Source of the DNA: Thermoguttaceae bacterium
GTDB taxonomy: Bacteria > Planctomycetota > Planctomycetia > Pirellulales > Thermoguttaceae
DNA: 64,000 nucleotides
Assembly (NCBI GenBank): GCA_017559825.1
Contig: JAFYQR010000203.1
Location: 1-64,000, forward strand
Reading direction: 5' to 3'
The position numbers and the translations under genes are program-made. Below the pieces are notes generated by a model. The model did not search any database and was not told the origin of the DNA. It saw only the letters and a list, made by a program, of their open reading frames with translations. Shown piece by piece: positions 52,373 to 60,856 of this stretch (positions within the stretch are counted from its first letter, which is position 1; each line of letters opens with the position of its first letter).

Positions 52373-52407
52373 CGTCGCGTTTTCTTTTCGAGAACGCGAC
52401 GTTTTTT
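52373..52407 (+). terminator. Rho-independent terminator of the RR-STAS-RsbW operon, with an alternative hairpin
   Basis: CGTCGCGTT (52373-52381) and AACGCGACG (52393-52401) pair perfectly, followed by TTTTTT. The left arm can alternatively pair with CGCGACG at 52350-52356, giving a second hairpin followed by TTTTCTTTT. Tandem terminators or an alternative fold are both possible. Confidence 0.85.
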
Positions 52408-52428
52408 ATCGTCGACCGTCGTTTTCGC

Positions 52429-52465
52429 AAAAAAAGCCGAGTCGTCCGAAAGTCCGACTCGGCTT
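52429..52465 (-). terminator. Rho-independent terminator of the LEPR-XLL protein gene
   Basis: AAGCCGAGTCG (52434-52444) and CGACTCGGCTT (52455-52465) form a perfect 11-bp stem. On the minus strand a T-run (A-run 52429-52435) follows. Confidence 0.88.
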
Positions 52466-52514
52466 GCGTCGCGCCGCCGTTCCAACGACGCGCAATCTTC
52501 TATTTTACGACGAC

Positions 52515-55500
52515 TTAGAACTTAACCGTCAATTCGACGTCGAACGCGAAAGCGTCCTCCTCGTCGTCTTCCGAAACGTCGAACGCCCAAACGTCGTCCG
52601 TTTCCGAAGTATCGGCGACCGCGGCGAAGGTTTCGACCAACGCGCCTCGTTCGTCGTCGGTCGTTTCGTTCGCGGCTTGCGTTTCGGCGACCGTTTCGAC
52701 CACCGCGAAGGAAACGTCGTCCTCGTCGCCGAACTCTTCGGCGACCAACGCGGCGTCGACGGCGGCTTCTTGCGCGACTTTCGCGGAGACGACGACTTCC
52801 GACGGATTCGCGAGCGAGCAAACTTCGCCGTCGACCTCGACTTCCGAGGCGAGAACGGCGCTCGACGTCGCGACGACCGGTTCCGTCGCGTAATACGAAT
52901 CGGAAACGCCGTCGGCCCGCGCGTTAAACGCCGCTAAGAAGGGCGTAAAGTCGCGCAAGTTAATCTTTTGATCGCCGTCGTAATCAAAGACGCCGCAATA
53001 CTTAAGGTTGGCCGGCAAATCGGCGACATTGTAATTGAAGCCTTGCAAGAACTGGCTAAAGTCTTCCAAGTTGACGGAACCGTTGTCGTTCGAGTCGGCG
53101 TTGACCGGATAAACGACGAGGTCGGTCGGCGCGGCGACGCTCGCGACGGCGGCGCCGTTGACCGATTGCGACGCGACGGCGGCGGAAAATTCGGCCGAAA
53201 CGCTCGCGAAAACGCCGTCTTGCGGGAACGCGACGCCGCCCTTATATTGCGAAGGGTTCGTATCGCTGACTTTCGGCGAAAAACGAACTCGCGCGACGAG
53301 AGCCCAACCGTCGTTCGCGGCCTTGCCGTTCGCGGAAACGGTCGCGACGCCGTTCGCAACGGACAGACTCGCTTCGAAACCGGTCGCGGCCTCGACGCCG
53401 ACGAGCGTAAAGTATTCCGGATTAAACTTTAACGCGGCGGTCGCGGTCGTTACGACGCCGGCGCCGTCGGTCGTCGCCCACACGTCGATATAGAAGTTCG
53501 ACCACTCGTCGAGCCAAGTTCGCTCGGTCGAAAGCGCGGCGTTCAAATTCGCGCCCGCCTCGGAGGAGGCGGATTGGCAGACGAACTTCACCGATCCGCC
53601 GGAACTCTCGCTCTCGTCGGCGTTTAAGAAGACGCCGACTTGCTTTCCGCTCGCAAAAACGACGTCGGGCGACGCGTCGTCGTTAAAGCGTCCGACGGTC
53701 AGCGACGCGCTCGAAGCGGCTCCGGTCGTCGTTTCGCCCCATTGGGCCCCGGCGCCGAAAATCGCGCTCGTTCCGGTTCCTAAGAAACCGTAAATATAGG
53801 ACTTGCCGCCGGTCGTGTTTTGCGTCGTCGCGACGTCAAGCTTGCCGTCGACGTTAAAGTCGGCGAGAATCAAGCCGGTCGGAGCGACGCCGAGAACGCC
53901 AAGTTCCGATTTCGACGCGACTTTCGACAATCCGGTCGCCGTTTGGAGATAATAGGCGATATGCGCGCGGTTCGAACCGGACGCCGAGTTCAAAACAACG
54001 ACGTCGGCCAATCCGTCGCCGTTAATATCGCCGATCGCGGCGGCGGTCGGATTGTAGACGCCGGAAGAAGCGTTCAAACCGGTCTCCGTCGTCAACGTCG
54101 TCGCGGCAAAGGTCGTTCCGGCGTTTTTCAAAACGGAAATCGAGTTTTTCTGGGAGTTTACCGCGACGACGTCGTCGAGCCCGCCGCCGTAAATCGAGCC
54201 GACGGTCAGCGCGGTCGCGCCAAGCGAACCCAAGCGATACGAACGAGTTTGGTTCAACGTCGTCGAACCGGCGGAAACGCTCAAACGCAACGCGTCGACG
54301 TATTGAACGCCGGACGTCGTTTGCGACAAGACGACGATTTCGTCGACGCCCGCTTGCGAAATCGAACCGACCGACAAATCGACGATCGTTCCCATAACGG
54401 CGCGCGACGCGACCGGCGCGAACGAACCGTCCGAAATTTGTTGGAAAATTTGCAGGTTCGTCCCGACGCTTTGATAAAAGACCGCGACGTCGGTCAATCC
54501 GTCGCCGTTAAAGTCGCCGAAGACGGCCTTTTTCGCCGTTTGATTGAACGTCGCGACCGTTCGCTCGTTCGTCAAAGAACCGTCGAGCGACGCGTCGGCG
54601 ACGGTAATTTGCGTCGCGCCGACGAGAAGCGTCTCCGTCTCGCCGTCGCCGTCGACGTCGCCGACGTAAACCGAGCGATAGTCCGGCGTCGTCGAAACAA
54701 CGGCCGATTGCTCGAACTCAAAGCCGTAAGTTTTCGACGTTTCGCCTTGGAAAACGACGTAAGAAGAACCGTTGGCGACAAAAAGTTCCGGAGTCGCGAC
54801 CAAACCGCCCATATTGCCGAGCGCGGCGACCGAAGACGCGGTCAACGACAAACCTTCGCATTCCGTCCAATTCGAAGTATAACGCGCCTTTCCGTCGGCG
54901 AACGAAAATCCGCTTAACGTCAAAACGCCGAACTCCTTGTCGACTTTTCCGCCGACGACGAGAACGCCGTCCTTTTCCTCGACCCATTCGACGACGACCG
55001 AGCCAAGCGAGCTCAGATCGACGACGTACTTTTTCGGAGTCAATCCGCTAATATCGGTCAAAACGAGCGAGTTCGAGCCTTGCGACGACGCTTTATCAAT
55101 CGAAACGACGGTCTCTTTTCCGCCGATCGTCGCGACGTCGACCAAAACCGGGTCGTCGGTCGTCGAGGAGCCGGAAAGATTCAAAACCGTCGCCATCTTG
55201 CCGAAATTCGCTTCGCCGACGCCGGAGTAAATCAGCGTTTGACGCGGGGACGCGGAGCCGCTTCCCGCCGAAAGCGTCGAACCTTGAACGAGCAAGTCGG
55301 CGCCGGACGCGGTTTCGCGCAACGCGACGTCGAGCGAAAGGAACGCGAGCCCGGAACTCGGGAAATTCGAAACGTCGAGCGCCGTCGTCGTCGCTTTTTT
55401 AAACGTAAAATCGGCCAAACCTTGGTAAACGGTCGCCGTCAACGCGAGTTTCGTCCCGCTCGTCGTCTGCGAAACGACGACAAGATCCGCGATTTCGTCG

Positions 55501-55886
55501 CCGTCGACGTCTCCAAAAACGACCGGCGAATCGTTCGCGTTGGTCAACTCGGCGATCGCCGTCGATTTTTTCAAGACGTAGGCGCCGGTTCCGTCGTTGG
55601 CGTAAACGTCGAGCGTTTTGGAACTGTAATTAATCGTCAGCAGCTCGTCGGTTTCGTCGGCGTTCAGATCGGAAAGCTCGCAGAAGTTCGGCGCGCGTTG
55701 CGAAAGGTCGATCGAATATTCCGCCGCCGTCGACTCGAACTCGGTCGTTTTTTCCGGCGCGAAACCGCCCCAGTCGGCGTTCAACAGCTCGCGATTTTCC
55801 AACGCTTCAAGCGAAAGACGCCGCGCGCGCGGCAAAGAGCCGGTGTTTTTTCGTTCGAACATACGTTGAAAAAAGTCTTTTTTCAT
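52515..55886 (-). CDS. Secreted FG-GAP/VCBS-repeat protein with LEPR-XLL motif, cohesin-like and dockerin domains
   Basis: 1123 residues. The N-terminus has the planctomycete LEPR-XLL-type export motif SLEALENRELLNA (residues ~25-37). Residues ~50-770 are a seven-bladed-propeller-type series of VCBS/FG-GAP repeats with Asp-rich Ca2+ loops (DVDGDEIADLVVV, DFNGDGLTDVAVF, DINGDGLADVVVL, DFNVDGKLDVATT). Residues ~775-900 resemble a cohesin (FYIDVWATTDGAGVVTTAT, LKFNPEYFTLVGVEA, WALVARVRFSP). A two-repeat type I dockerin follows (~925-990: DSNDNGSVNLEDFSQFLQGF and DYDGDQKINLRDFTPFL), then an acidic tail. It is predicted to be surface or extracellular. Cohesin-like plus dockerin on one chain would allow self-association. 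RBS AAGGC. Confidence 0.88.
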   Translation of the reverse strand: MKKDFFQRMFERKNTGSLPRARRLSLEALENRELLNADWGGFAPEKTTEFESTAAEYSIDLSQRAPNFCELSDLNADETDELLTINYSSKTLDVYANDGTGAYVLKKSTAIAELTNANDSPVVFGDVDGDEIADLVVVSQTTSGTKLALTATVYQGLADFTFKKATTTALDVSNFPSSGLAFLSLDVALRETASGADLLVQGSTLSAGSGSASPRQTLIYSGVGEANFGKMATVLNLSGSSTTDDPVLVDVATIGGKETVVSIDKASSQGSNSLVLTDISGLTPKKYVVDLSSLGSVVVEWVEEKDGVLVVGGKVDKEFGVLTLSGFSFADGKARYTSNWTECEGLSLTASSVAALGNMGGLVATPELFVANGSSYVVFQGETSKTYGFEFEQSAVVSTTPDYRSVYVGDVDGDGETETLLVGATQITVADASLDGSLTNERTVATFNQTAKKAVFGDFNGDGLTDVAVFYQSVGTNLQIFQQISDGSFAPVASRAVMGTIVDLSVGSISQAGVDEIVVLSQTTSGVQYVDALRLSVSAGSTTLNQTRSYRLGSLGATALTVGSIYGGGLDDVVAVNSQKNSISVLKNAGTTFAATTLTTETGLNASSGVYNPTAAAIGDINGDGLADVVVLNSASGSNRAHIAYYLQTATGLSKVASKSELGVLGVAPTGLILADFNVDGKLDVATTQNTTGGKSYIYGFLGTGTSAIFGAGAQWGETTTGAASSASLTVGRFNDDASPDVVFASGKQVGVFLNADESESSGGSVKFVCQSASSEAGANLNAALSTERTWLDEWSNFYIDVWATTDGAGVVTTATAALKFNPEYFTLVGVEAATGFEASLSVANGVATVSANGKAANDGWALVARVRFSPKVSDTNPSQYKGGVAFPQDGVFASVSAEFSAAVASQSVNGAAVASVAAPTDLVVYPVNADSNDNGSVNLEDFSQFLQGFNYNVADLPANLKYCGVFDYDGDQKINLRDFTPFLAAFNARADGVSDSYYATEPVVATSSAVLASEVEVDGEVCSLANPSEVVVSAKVAQEAAVDAALVAEEFGDEDDVSFAVVETVAETQAANETTDDERGALVETFAAVADTSETDDVWAFDVSEDDEEDAFAFDVELTVKF

Positions 55887-56353
55887 TTTCGTTGCCTTCG
55901 TGTTGAGCTCAAACCGGGAAAACCGATCGTTTTAAAACCGACGCGAACCATTACGCTCGTCGGCGCCGAACGCGTTTCTCGTTTCGCGTTTGCCGAAACG
56001 ACCGTTCGATCGCTTCCGTCGCCGGCGCCAAACTTTAATTAATTAGGACGCGCGAATCGCGAAAAGGTTCGAGCGTTTCGCAAAAAAACAAGCGAACTTT
56101 GACGCGGACGTCGTTAAATTCGGAACGTCGACGCTCGAAACGCGAACGCTAACCGACGCTCCGACGGCAAAGTCTTCTCCGTCAATGATACCGGGACGAC
56201 GCCAAAAAAGCAAGAGACGTTTTTAAGAAAAATTCCCTTTTTATCGATTTTAAGACGTTTTTGTACGTCGAACGTCCGACGAACGCGTTTCCCTGCGCTC
56301 GCCGAACGTTCCCGAGTCCGCCGTTTTCGCCGTCGCGGCGTTCTTTCTTCAAG
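55887..56353. other. Intergenic region, 467 bp, between the LEPR-XLL gene and yhaN
   Basis: No gene is supported on either strand. It should contain the promoter of the minus-strand LEPR-XLL gene, but no consensus pair with 17-bp spacing was found. A run of A-rich and T-rich short tracts occurs at ~56205-56260. No clear terminator for yhaN was identified. Confidence 0.55.
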
Positions 56354-59300
56354 TTAAATCGACGTCGACGCGTCGTCCGTTTCGTCGAATTCGTCGTTTT
56401 CGTCGAATTCTTCCGACTCGTCGTCGTTTTCGTCGTCAAACTCGTCTTCGTCGTCGTATTCCTCGTCGTCCTCCCAATCTTCGTCGTCTTCGTCCTCGGC
56501 GTCTTCTTCGTCGTCGGACGTTTCGTCGAAGTAATCGAGGAAGGCTTCGTCGGCGTTTTCGTCGGCGCGAGCTTCGGCGTCGGCGAGGAAAACGGTCGCC
56601 CATTCGTCGTAATCGAGCGATTCGATCGCGTCTTCGTCGTCCTCTTCTTCGTCGTCGCCTTCGTCTTCTTCCGAGGGCGCGGCGTCGACGACGCTCGCTT
56701 CCGGCGCGACTTCAAACGGGCTTTCGATCGGCGTTTCGTCCGTCGAAAAAGTCGGACTGATTTCGGAAAGGGCTCGCAATTCGACGCGTTCGCTTTCGAG
56801 CGAAACGTTCTTCAACGCCTCGACGTATTCGGCGACCTGCGCGGCGCTCGCCGCGTCGTTCTCGTCGGAATCGACCGCGGAGGTCGAAAAGACGAACGAC
56901 GAAAAATCGGTCGCCTCGGGCGACGTTTCGTTCGCGTCGGCGTTCGTTTCCGCTTTCGCCGTCGAATCTTCCGTCGTTTCGATCTCTTCGCCGCCGACCG
57001 ACAGCGCGCCTTGCGTCGAGCGAAGATTTTCGGCGTCTTCGCTCAACTTCAACGCGGTTTCTTCGTCGGAACCGTCGACGACGAGATAGGGTTTGCGCGT
57101 CTTTTCGGTCGTTTCCGGCTCGCTTTCCGGAGTCGGCGGCGTCGGCTCCTCGCCCGGTTCGAGCGTTCGATACGCGCCGGAGTTCGCCGTTCCGTCGACG
57201 TCGATCGACGGCGCCGCGTCGGCGTTCGGACTCGGAGTCGCGAAGTTCGGCCCGACGTCCGTTTTTTCCGACGCGACCGAAACGAGCGTTTCCGCCGGAC
57301 TCTTGCGGCGACGCTTCGACTTCGGCGGAAGCAACACGCGAAACGCTCGACGCTTCGGTTCGTTCGACGTCGGCAACGCGCAAACCGGCACGTTCAAGCT
57401 CAGGAAAAGGCGGCAAATGTGCTCGTGGCAAGTAAAGAGGAAAATTTGCCGCCCGCTCTTCGCGAAATCGCAAAGAACCTTCGCCGCGAGCCCGGCCCGC
57501 TTGACGTCGAAGTTGACGAGCACGTCGTCCAAAATCAACGGCATTTGGATCCCATGTTTCTCGAACGAAACGACGAGCGCCAATCGAATCGCGATGAAAA
57601 GCTGCTCCCGAGTGCCGCGAGAAAGCGCGGCGACGTCGAGCGTTTCGCCGTCCGCCGCGTCGACGTAAAGCGCGTCCTCGCCGAGCGGCGTCCAAATATT
57701 AACGTAACGCGATTCCGTCAAGCGACGCAAATAACGCGACGCTTCGCGAAGCGTTTCCGGCTGCCGTTCGCGTTCGTAAGCGCGACGCACGTCTTCCATC
57801 GCTCGTCCGGCGATCGCTCGGCTTTGCCAAAGGTCGGCCATCTCGGCGATTCGCAAGTCGAGCGCCGCCGCTTCGAAACGACTGCGAATCGACTCTTTTT
57901 TCGCCGCGATCGCGTCCGCTTGTTGGCCGAGTCGCCCGGAAAGCTCGAGTTTGCCGCGAAGCTCGGCGTCGAGCCCTTCCAATCGGCGCTCCAAATTCTC
58001 GATCGCCGTCGGCAGTTCCTCGCGGACCTCCGGGTCGAGCAGGAGCGCGCCGAGTTCCTCCTCGGAGCAAAAGCCGCCGATACCGGCTTCCAAACGGCGT
58101 TGAACCTCGTCGAACGCGGCGTTCAAGCGGCGATACGTCGCGTAACGTTCGACCGCCTCGACGAGCGCTTCGGTCGTCTTGACGCGATATCCGGCCAAGA
58201 AGCGGCGAACTTCCTTCGCTTGAGCGCGACGCGCCAGAAAGCGGCGACGGTACTCTTTTTTCAGCGCGACCATCTCTTCCCAAAGCTCGGCGCGTCGTTT
58301 TTGCGACAAACCGTATTCTTCGGCGACGGCGCGGAGTTTCGGCGCCAGCTCGAACGGCGTCGCGTTTTTGTCGACGTCGAGTTTCGGCAGCAGCGCGACG
58401 GCGGCGTCGAAGCGGTCGACGATCCCTTGCCGCTCGCGCCCGAGGAAATCGATCTCGGCGGCGATCCCCTCGATTTGGCGGCGCCAATCTTCGGTCAAGC
58501 CGACGCGGTCGAGCAAGTCGCGCACCTGCGTCGGCTTAAGCGTCGTCGGAAGCCCCGCGTCGCGGAGCCAAGCCGTCCAGCGTTTGCGCGCTTTTTTCAG
58601 CGATTCCTCCGCCTTTTTAACGCGAGCTTCCTCGGCGCGGAAAAGTTTCGTCGCCTCGCGCCACTGCGCTTCGGCCGGAGCCAGCGACTCGAAAAACGCC
58701 AAATCGGTTTTCGCCTTTTGCAACCGCGCTTCGAGCGTCGCGGTCGAGTTCGGCGGCGCCGGAAAACGCTCGTCGAGCTTCTTCGTTTCCTCTTGCGCTT
58801 GTTCGAGTTGGCGCGTCAAGAGGCCGAGACGGCGCTGATTGTCTTCAAGCTTTTGATAATTTTTCTTTTCGACGGTCGTCTTGTAAAAAAGGCAAGCGAT
58901 CGTCGCCAAAAGCCCGATCAGCCCAACCGCCAACTCAAGGCGCCCGAAGAGCGACAACCCGAAAAGCAGTCCGCCGACGACGACCCCGGCGCCGAGCGCG
59001 TACAACGGCGCTCCGGTAATCGCTTGGTTTTCCGCCAACGTCTTGTTTTGTCGCTCGAGTTCCTTGCGATAGCGCGTCATTTCGACGACTCGGCGCTCGA
59101 CCTCGACGCGACGACGGAGCCCGCTCGCGAGCGCGCCGGTTTTCTCGATCGCTTCGGTCAAGTTGCGCTGCGAACGCGACGTCAGTCCTTGCTCGAGCCG
59201 CTCGACCAACTCGTTCAAACGCGTCCGAACGACTTCGAGTTCCTCGCGATATTTCTTCAGCTTCAAACGTCGACGTCGAACCGCTTTAGCCGGAATACGG

Positions 59301-60856
59301 AAGTCCTCGACCTCCTTGAACGACAAGCCCTCGTCGACCAATTTATTCGGCAAAACCGGCGTCGAGGGCGCGTTTTCCCCCGTTCCGGCGACGCCTTGCG
59401 GATTCGCTCCGAAGCGAGTCTCGGGCGCCAAATTCGCGGCGACGATGGCGGCGTTCACCGCGTCGAGCGCGGCGGGCGTCAGCGTCATTTTTCCGTCGCG
59501 AGCGCTCTTGACGCGAGCCTCCTCTTCGGCCAGCTTCGCGTTGAGCTCCGAAAGCTCGCCTTGGAGCCGCCCGACATCCTCGTCGATTTCGCGCAAACGC
59601 GGCAAGTCGTCTTCGAGAATCGAGACGCGGGGCGCCAACTCTTCCAACGCGGCGTCGACCGGAATCGCGTCCCGCTCGTCGCGAAGCGCTCGATATGCGT
59701 TTTTGATTTCCTTAATTTTCTTGCGCGTTTCCTCGACGACGTCGCAAAGAGCGGCGCATTCGTCGACGGCGCTTTGCTCGACCGCCGGAACGTCCCCCAT
59801 CTCGACGACTTGCCGGCGCGCTTCGTCTCGCTCGTCCCAAACGTCGGCGATTTGAACGGCCAGCTCGCGAACGCGTTTTTGCCGCGTCGTTTTGTCGAGC
59901 CGTTCCTGCAGGAGCTTCGTCGCTTCCAAGACGGCGCGACGCTCTTCGAGAAGGCGAGCGTATTCGCGCAGATTCCCCGCCGCTTCGCCGGATTTTCGCC
60001 GCGCTCGGTCGCGCTCGGCGAGCAGGTTTTCCAAAATCGACGGTTTCCCTTTAACGTCGAAGAGGTCGTTGCGCTCGGCGACGATTTGTTGGAAGACTTG
60101 CACGAACGCGCCGCGATCGACGCCGACGCTCAAGCGGTAAAGCATTTGCGCCGCCTCGGTTTCGTTCAACATTCCAAGCCGCTGCAACTCGTCGAGCCCG
60201 ATCGCGAAGACGCCGTTATACGTCGATTCGTCGAGGTTGCAAGTCAGCGATTTCGCGAAATAATCGCCGACGCGCGTCCCGTCCGGACCGACGACGACCA
60301 ACGATTCGGCGATCTTTTTTCCCGGCAGCGGATAGAAACGCCCGCTCCAGTTGATCAGCCCCTCGGCCGCGAGAAAACCGGACTTGCGCTCGATCGCGGA
60401 TTGCCACCCGGCGTCGCGCTTAACGTACCGTCGCTCGAGTCGATGGTCGCCGAACTCGGACGAAACGGTCGCCGCGCCGCCGATCCAAGCGCGGGCCGCG
60501 TCGCGAGCCGCCGTTTCCGCGTCGAGTTTCGTTTCCGCGTCGCCGTCTTTGCGCCGCTCGCCGTCGAGTATCCGTTTAAGTTCCGCCGACGCCGACGTTT
60601 CCATCGCTTCGTCGAATCGTTTTTCGCCGAACCCGGGCTTCTCGCCGCGCCGCGTTTTTCCGTCGAGCGCCATCTGAATGTAACGCGCTCGCTCCTCGTC
60701 GGCTCCGCCGTACAAGCAGGTGCGAATGAACTGCATCAACGTCGTCTTCCCCGCTTCGTTCGGGCCGTAAAAGACGTTGATTCCGCGCGAAACTTTCGGA
60801 AGGCTCAGCCCCTCCCAAACGCCGAAGCGTTCGATTTTAAGAGACGTAATTCTCAC
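56354..60856 (-). CDS. yhaN: YhaN-type AAA ATPase with long acidic C-terminal extension
   Basis: 1500 residues; YhaN proteins are usually ~900-1200. The N-terminal ATPase half has Walker A GPNEAGKTT (31-39). Two long coiled-coil arms flank a central pair of hydrophobic spans (~609-660; ALGAGVVVGGLLFG and LAVGLIGLLATIACLFY), a feature of membrane-anchored YhaN proteins. The signature LSRGTREQLF and Walker B LILDDVLVNFD lie at ~1078-1113. After ~1185 the protein adds a ~300-residue low-complexity extension, ending in a ~105-residue tail that is almost all Asp/Glu. The GTG start overlaps the partner's stop by 4 bp (GTGA). A DNA-end-linked SMC/Rad50-like function is expected. Confidence 0.9.
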   Translation of the reverse strand: MRITSLKIERFGVWEGLSLPKVSRGINVFYGPNEAGKTTLMQFIRTCLYGGADEERARYIQMALDGKTRRGEKPGFGEKRFDEAMETSASAELKRILDGERRKDGDAETKLDAETAARDAARAWIGGAATVSSEFGDHRLERRYVKRDAGWQSAIERKSGFLAAEGLINWSGRFYPLPGKKIAESLVVVGPDGTRVGDYFAKSLTCNLDESTYNGVFAIGLDELQRLGMLNETEAAQMLYRLSVGVDRGAFVQVFQQIVAERNDLFDVKGKPSILENLLAERDRARRKSGEAAGNLREYARLLEERRAVLEATKLLQERLDKTTRQKRVRELAVQIADVWDERDEARRQVVEMGDVPAVEQSAVDECAALCDVVEETRKKIKEIKNAYRALRDERDAIPVDAALEELAPRVSILEDDLPRLREIDEDVGRLQGELSELNAKLAEEEARVKSARDGKMTLTPAALDAVNAAIVAANLAPETRFGANPQGVAGTGENAPSTPVLPNKLVDEGLSFKEVEDFRIPAKAVRRRRLKLKKYREELEVVRTRLNELVERLEQGLTSRSQRNLTEAIEKTGALASGLRRRVEVERRVVEMTRYRKELERQNKTLAENQAITGAPLYALGAGVVVGGLLFGLSLFGRLELAVGLIGLLATIACLFYKTTVEKKNYQKLEDNQRRLGLLTRQLEQAQEETKKLDERFPAPPNSTATLEARLQKAKTDLAFFESLAPAEAQWREATKLFRAEEARVKKAEESLKKARKRWTAWLRDAGLPTTLKPTQVRDLLDRVGLTEDWRRQIEGIAAEIDFLGRERQGIVDRFDAAVALLPKLDVDKNATPFELAPKLRAVAEEYGLSQKRRAELWEEMVALKKEYRRRFLARRAQAKEVRRFLAGYRVKTTEALVEAVERYATYRRLNAAFDEVQRRLEAGIGGFCSEEELGALLLDPEVREELPTAIENLERRLEGLDAELRGKLELSGRLGQQADAIAAKKESIRSRFEAAALDLRIAEMADLWQSRAIAGRAMEDVRRAYERERQPETLREASRYLRRLTESRYVNIWTPLGEDALYVDAADGETLDVAALSRGTREQLFIAIRLALVVSFEKHGIQMPLILDDVLVNFDVKRAGLAAKVLCDFAKSGRQIFLFTCHEHICRLFLSLNVPVCALPTSNEPKRRAFRVLLPPKSKRRRKSPAETLVSVASEKTDVGPNFATPSPNADAAPSIDVDGTANSGAYRTLEPGEEPTPPTPESEPETTEKTRKPYLVVDGSDEETALKLSEDAENLRSTQGALSVGGEEIETTEDSTAKAETNADANETSPEATDFSSFVFSTSAVDSDENDAASAAQVAEYVEALKNVSLESERVELRALSEISPTFSTDETPIESPFEVAPEASVVDAAPSEEDEGDDEEEDDEDAIESLDYDEWATVFLADAEARADENADEAFLDYFDETSDDEEDAEDEDDEDWEDDEEYDDEDEFDDENDDESEEFDENDEFDETDDASTSI

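Noticed and set aside
56354-56670. Repetitive TCG/TTC-rich tract considered as a CRISPR or microsatellite array
   Set aside because: No regular spacer-repeat structure; the tract is the coding sequence of the Asp/Glu tail of YhaN.
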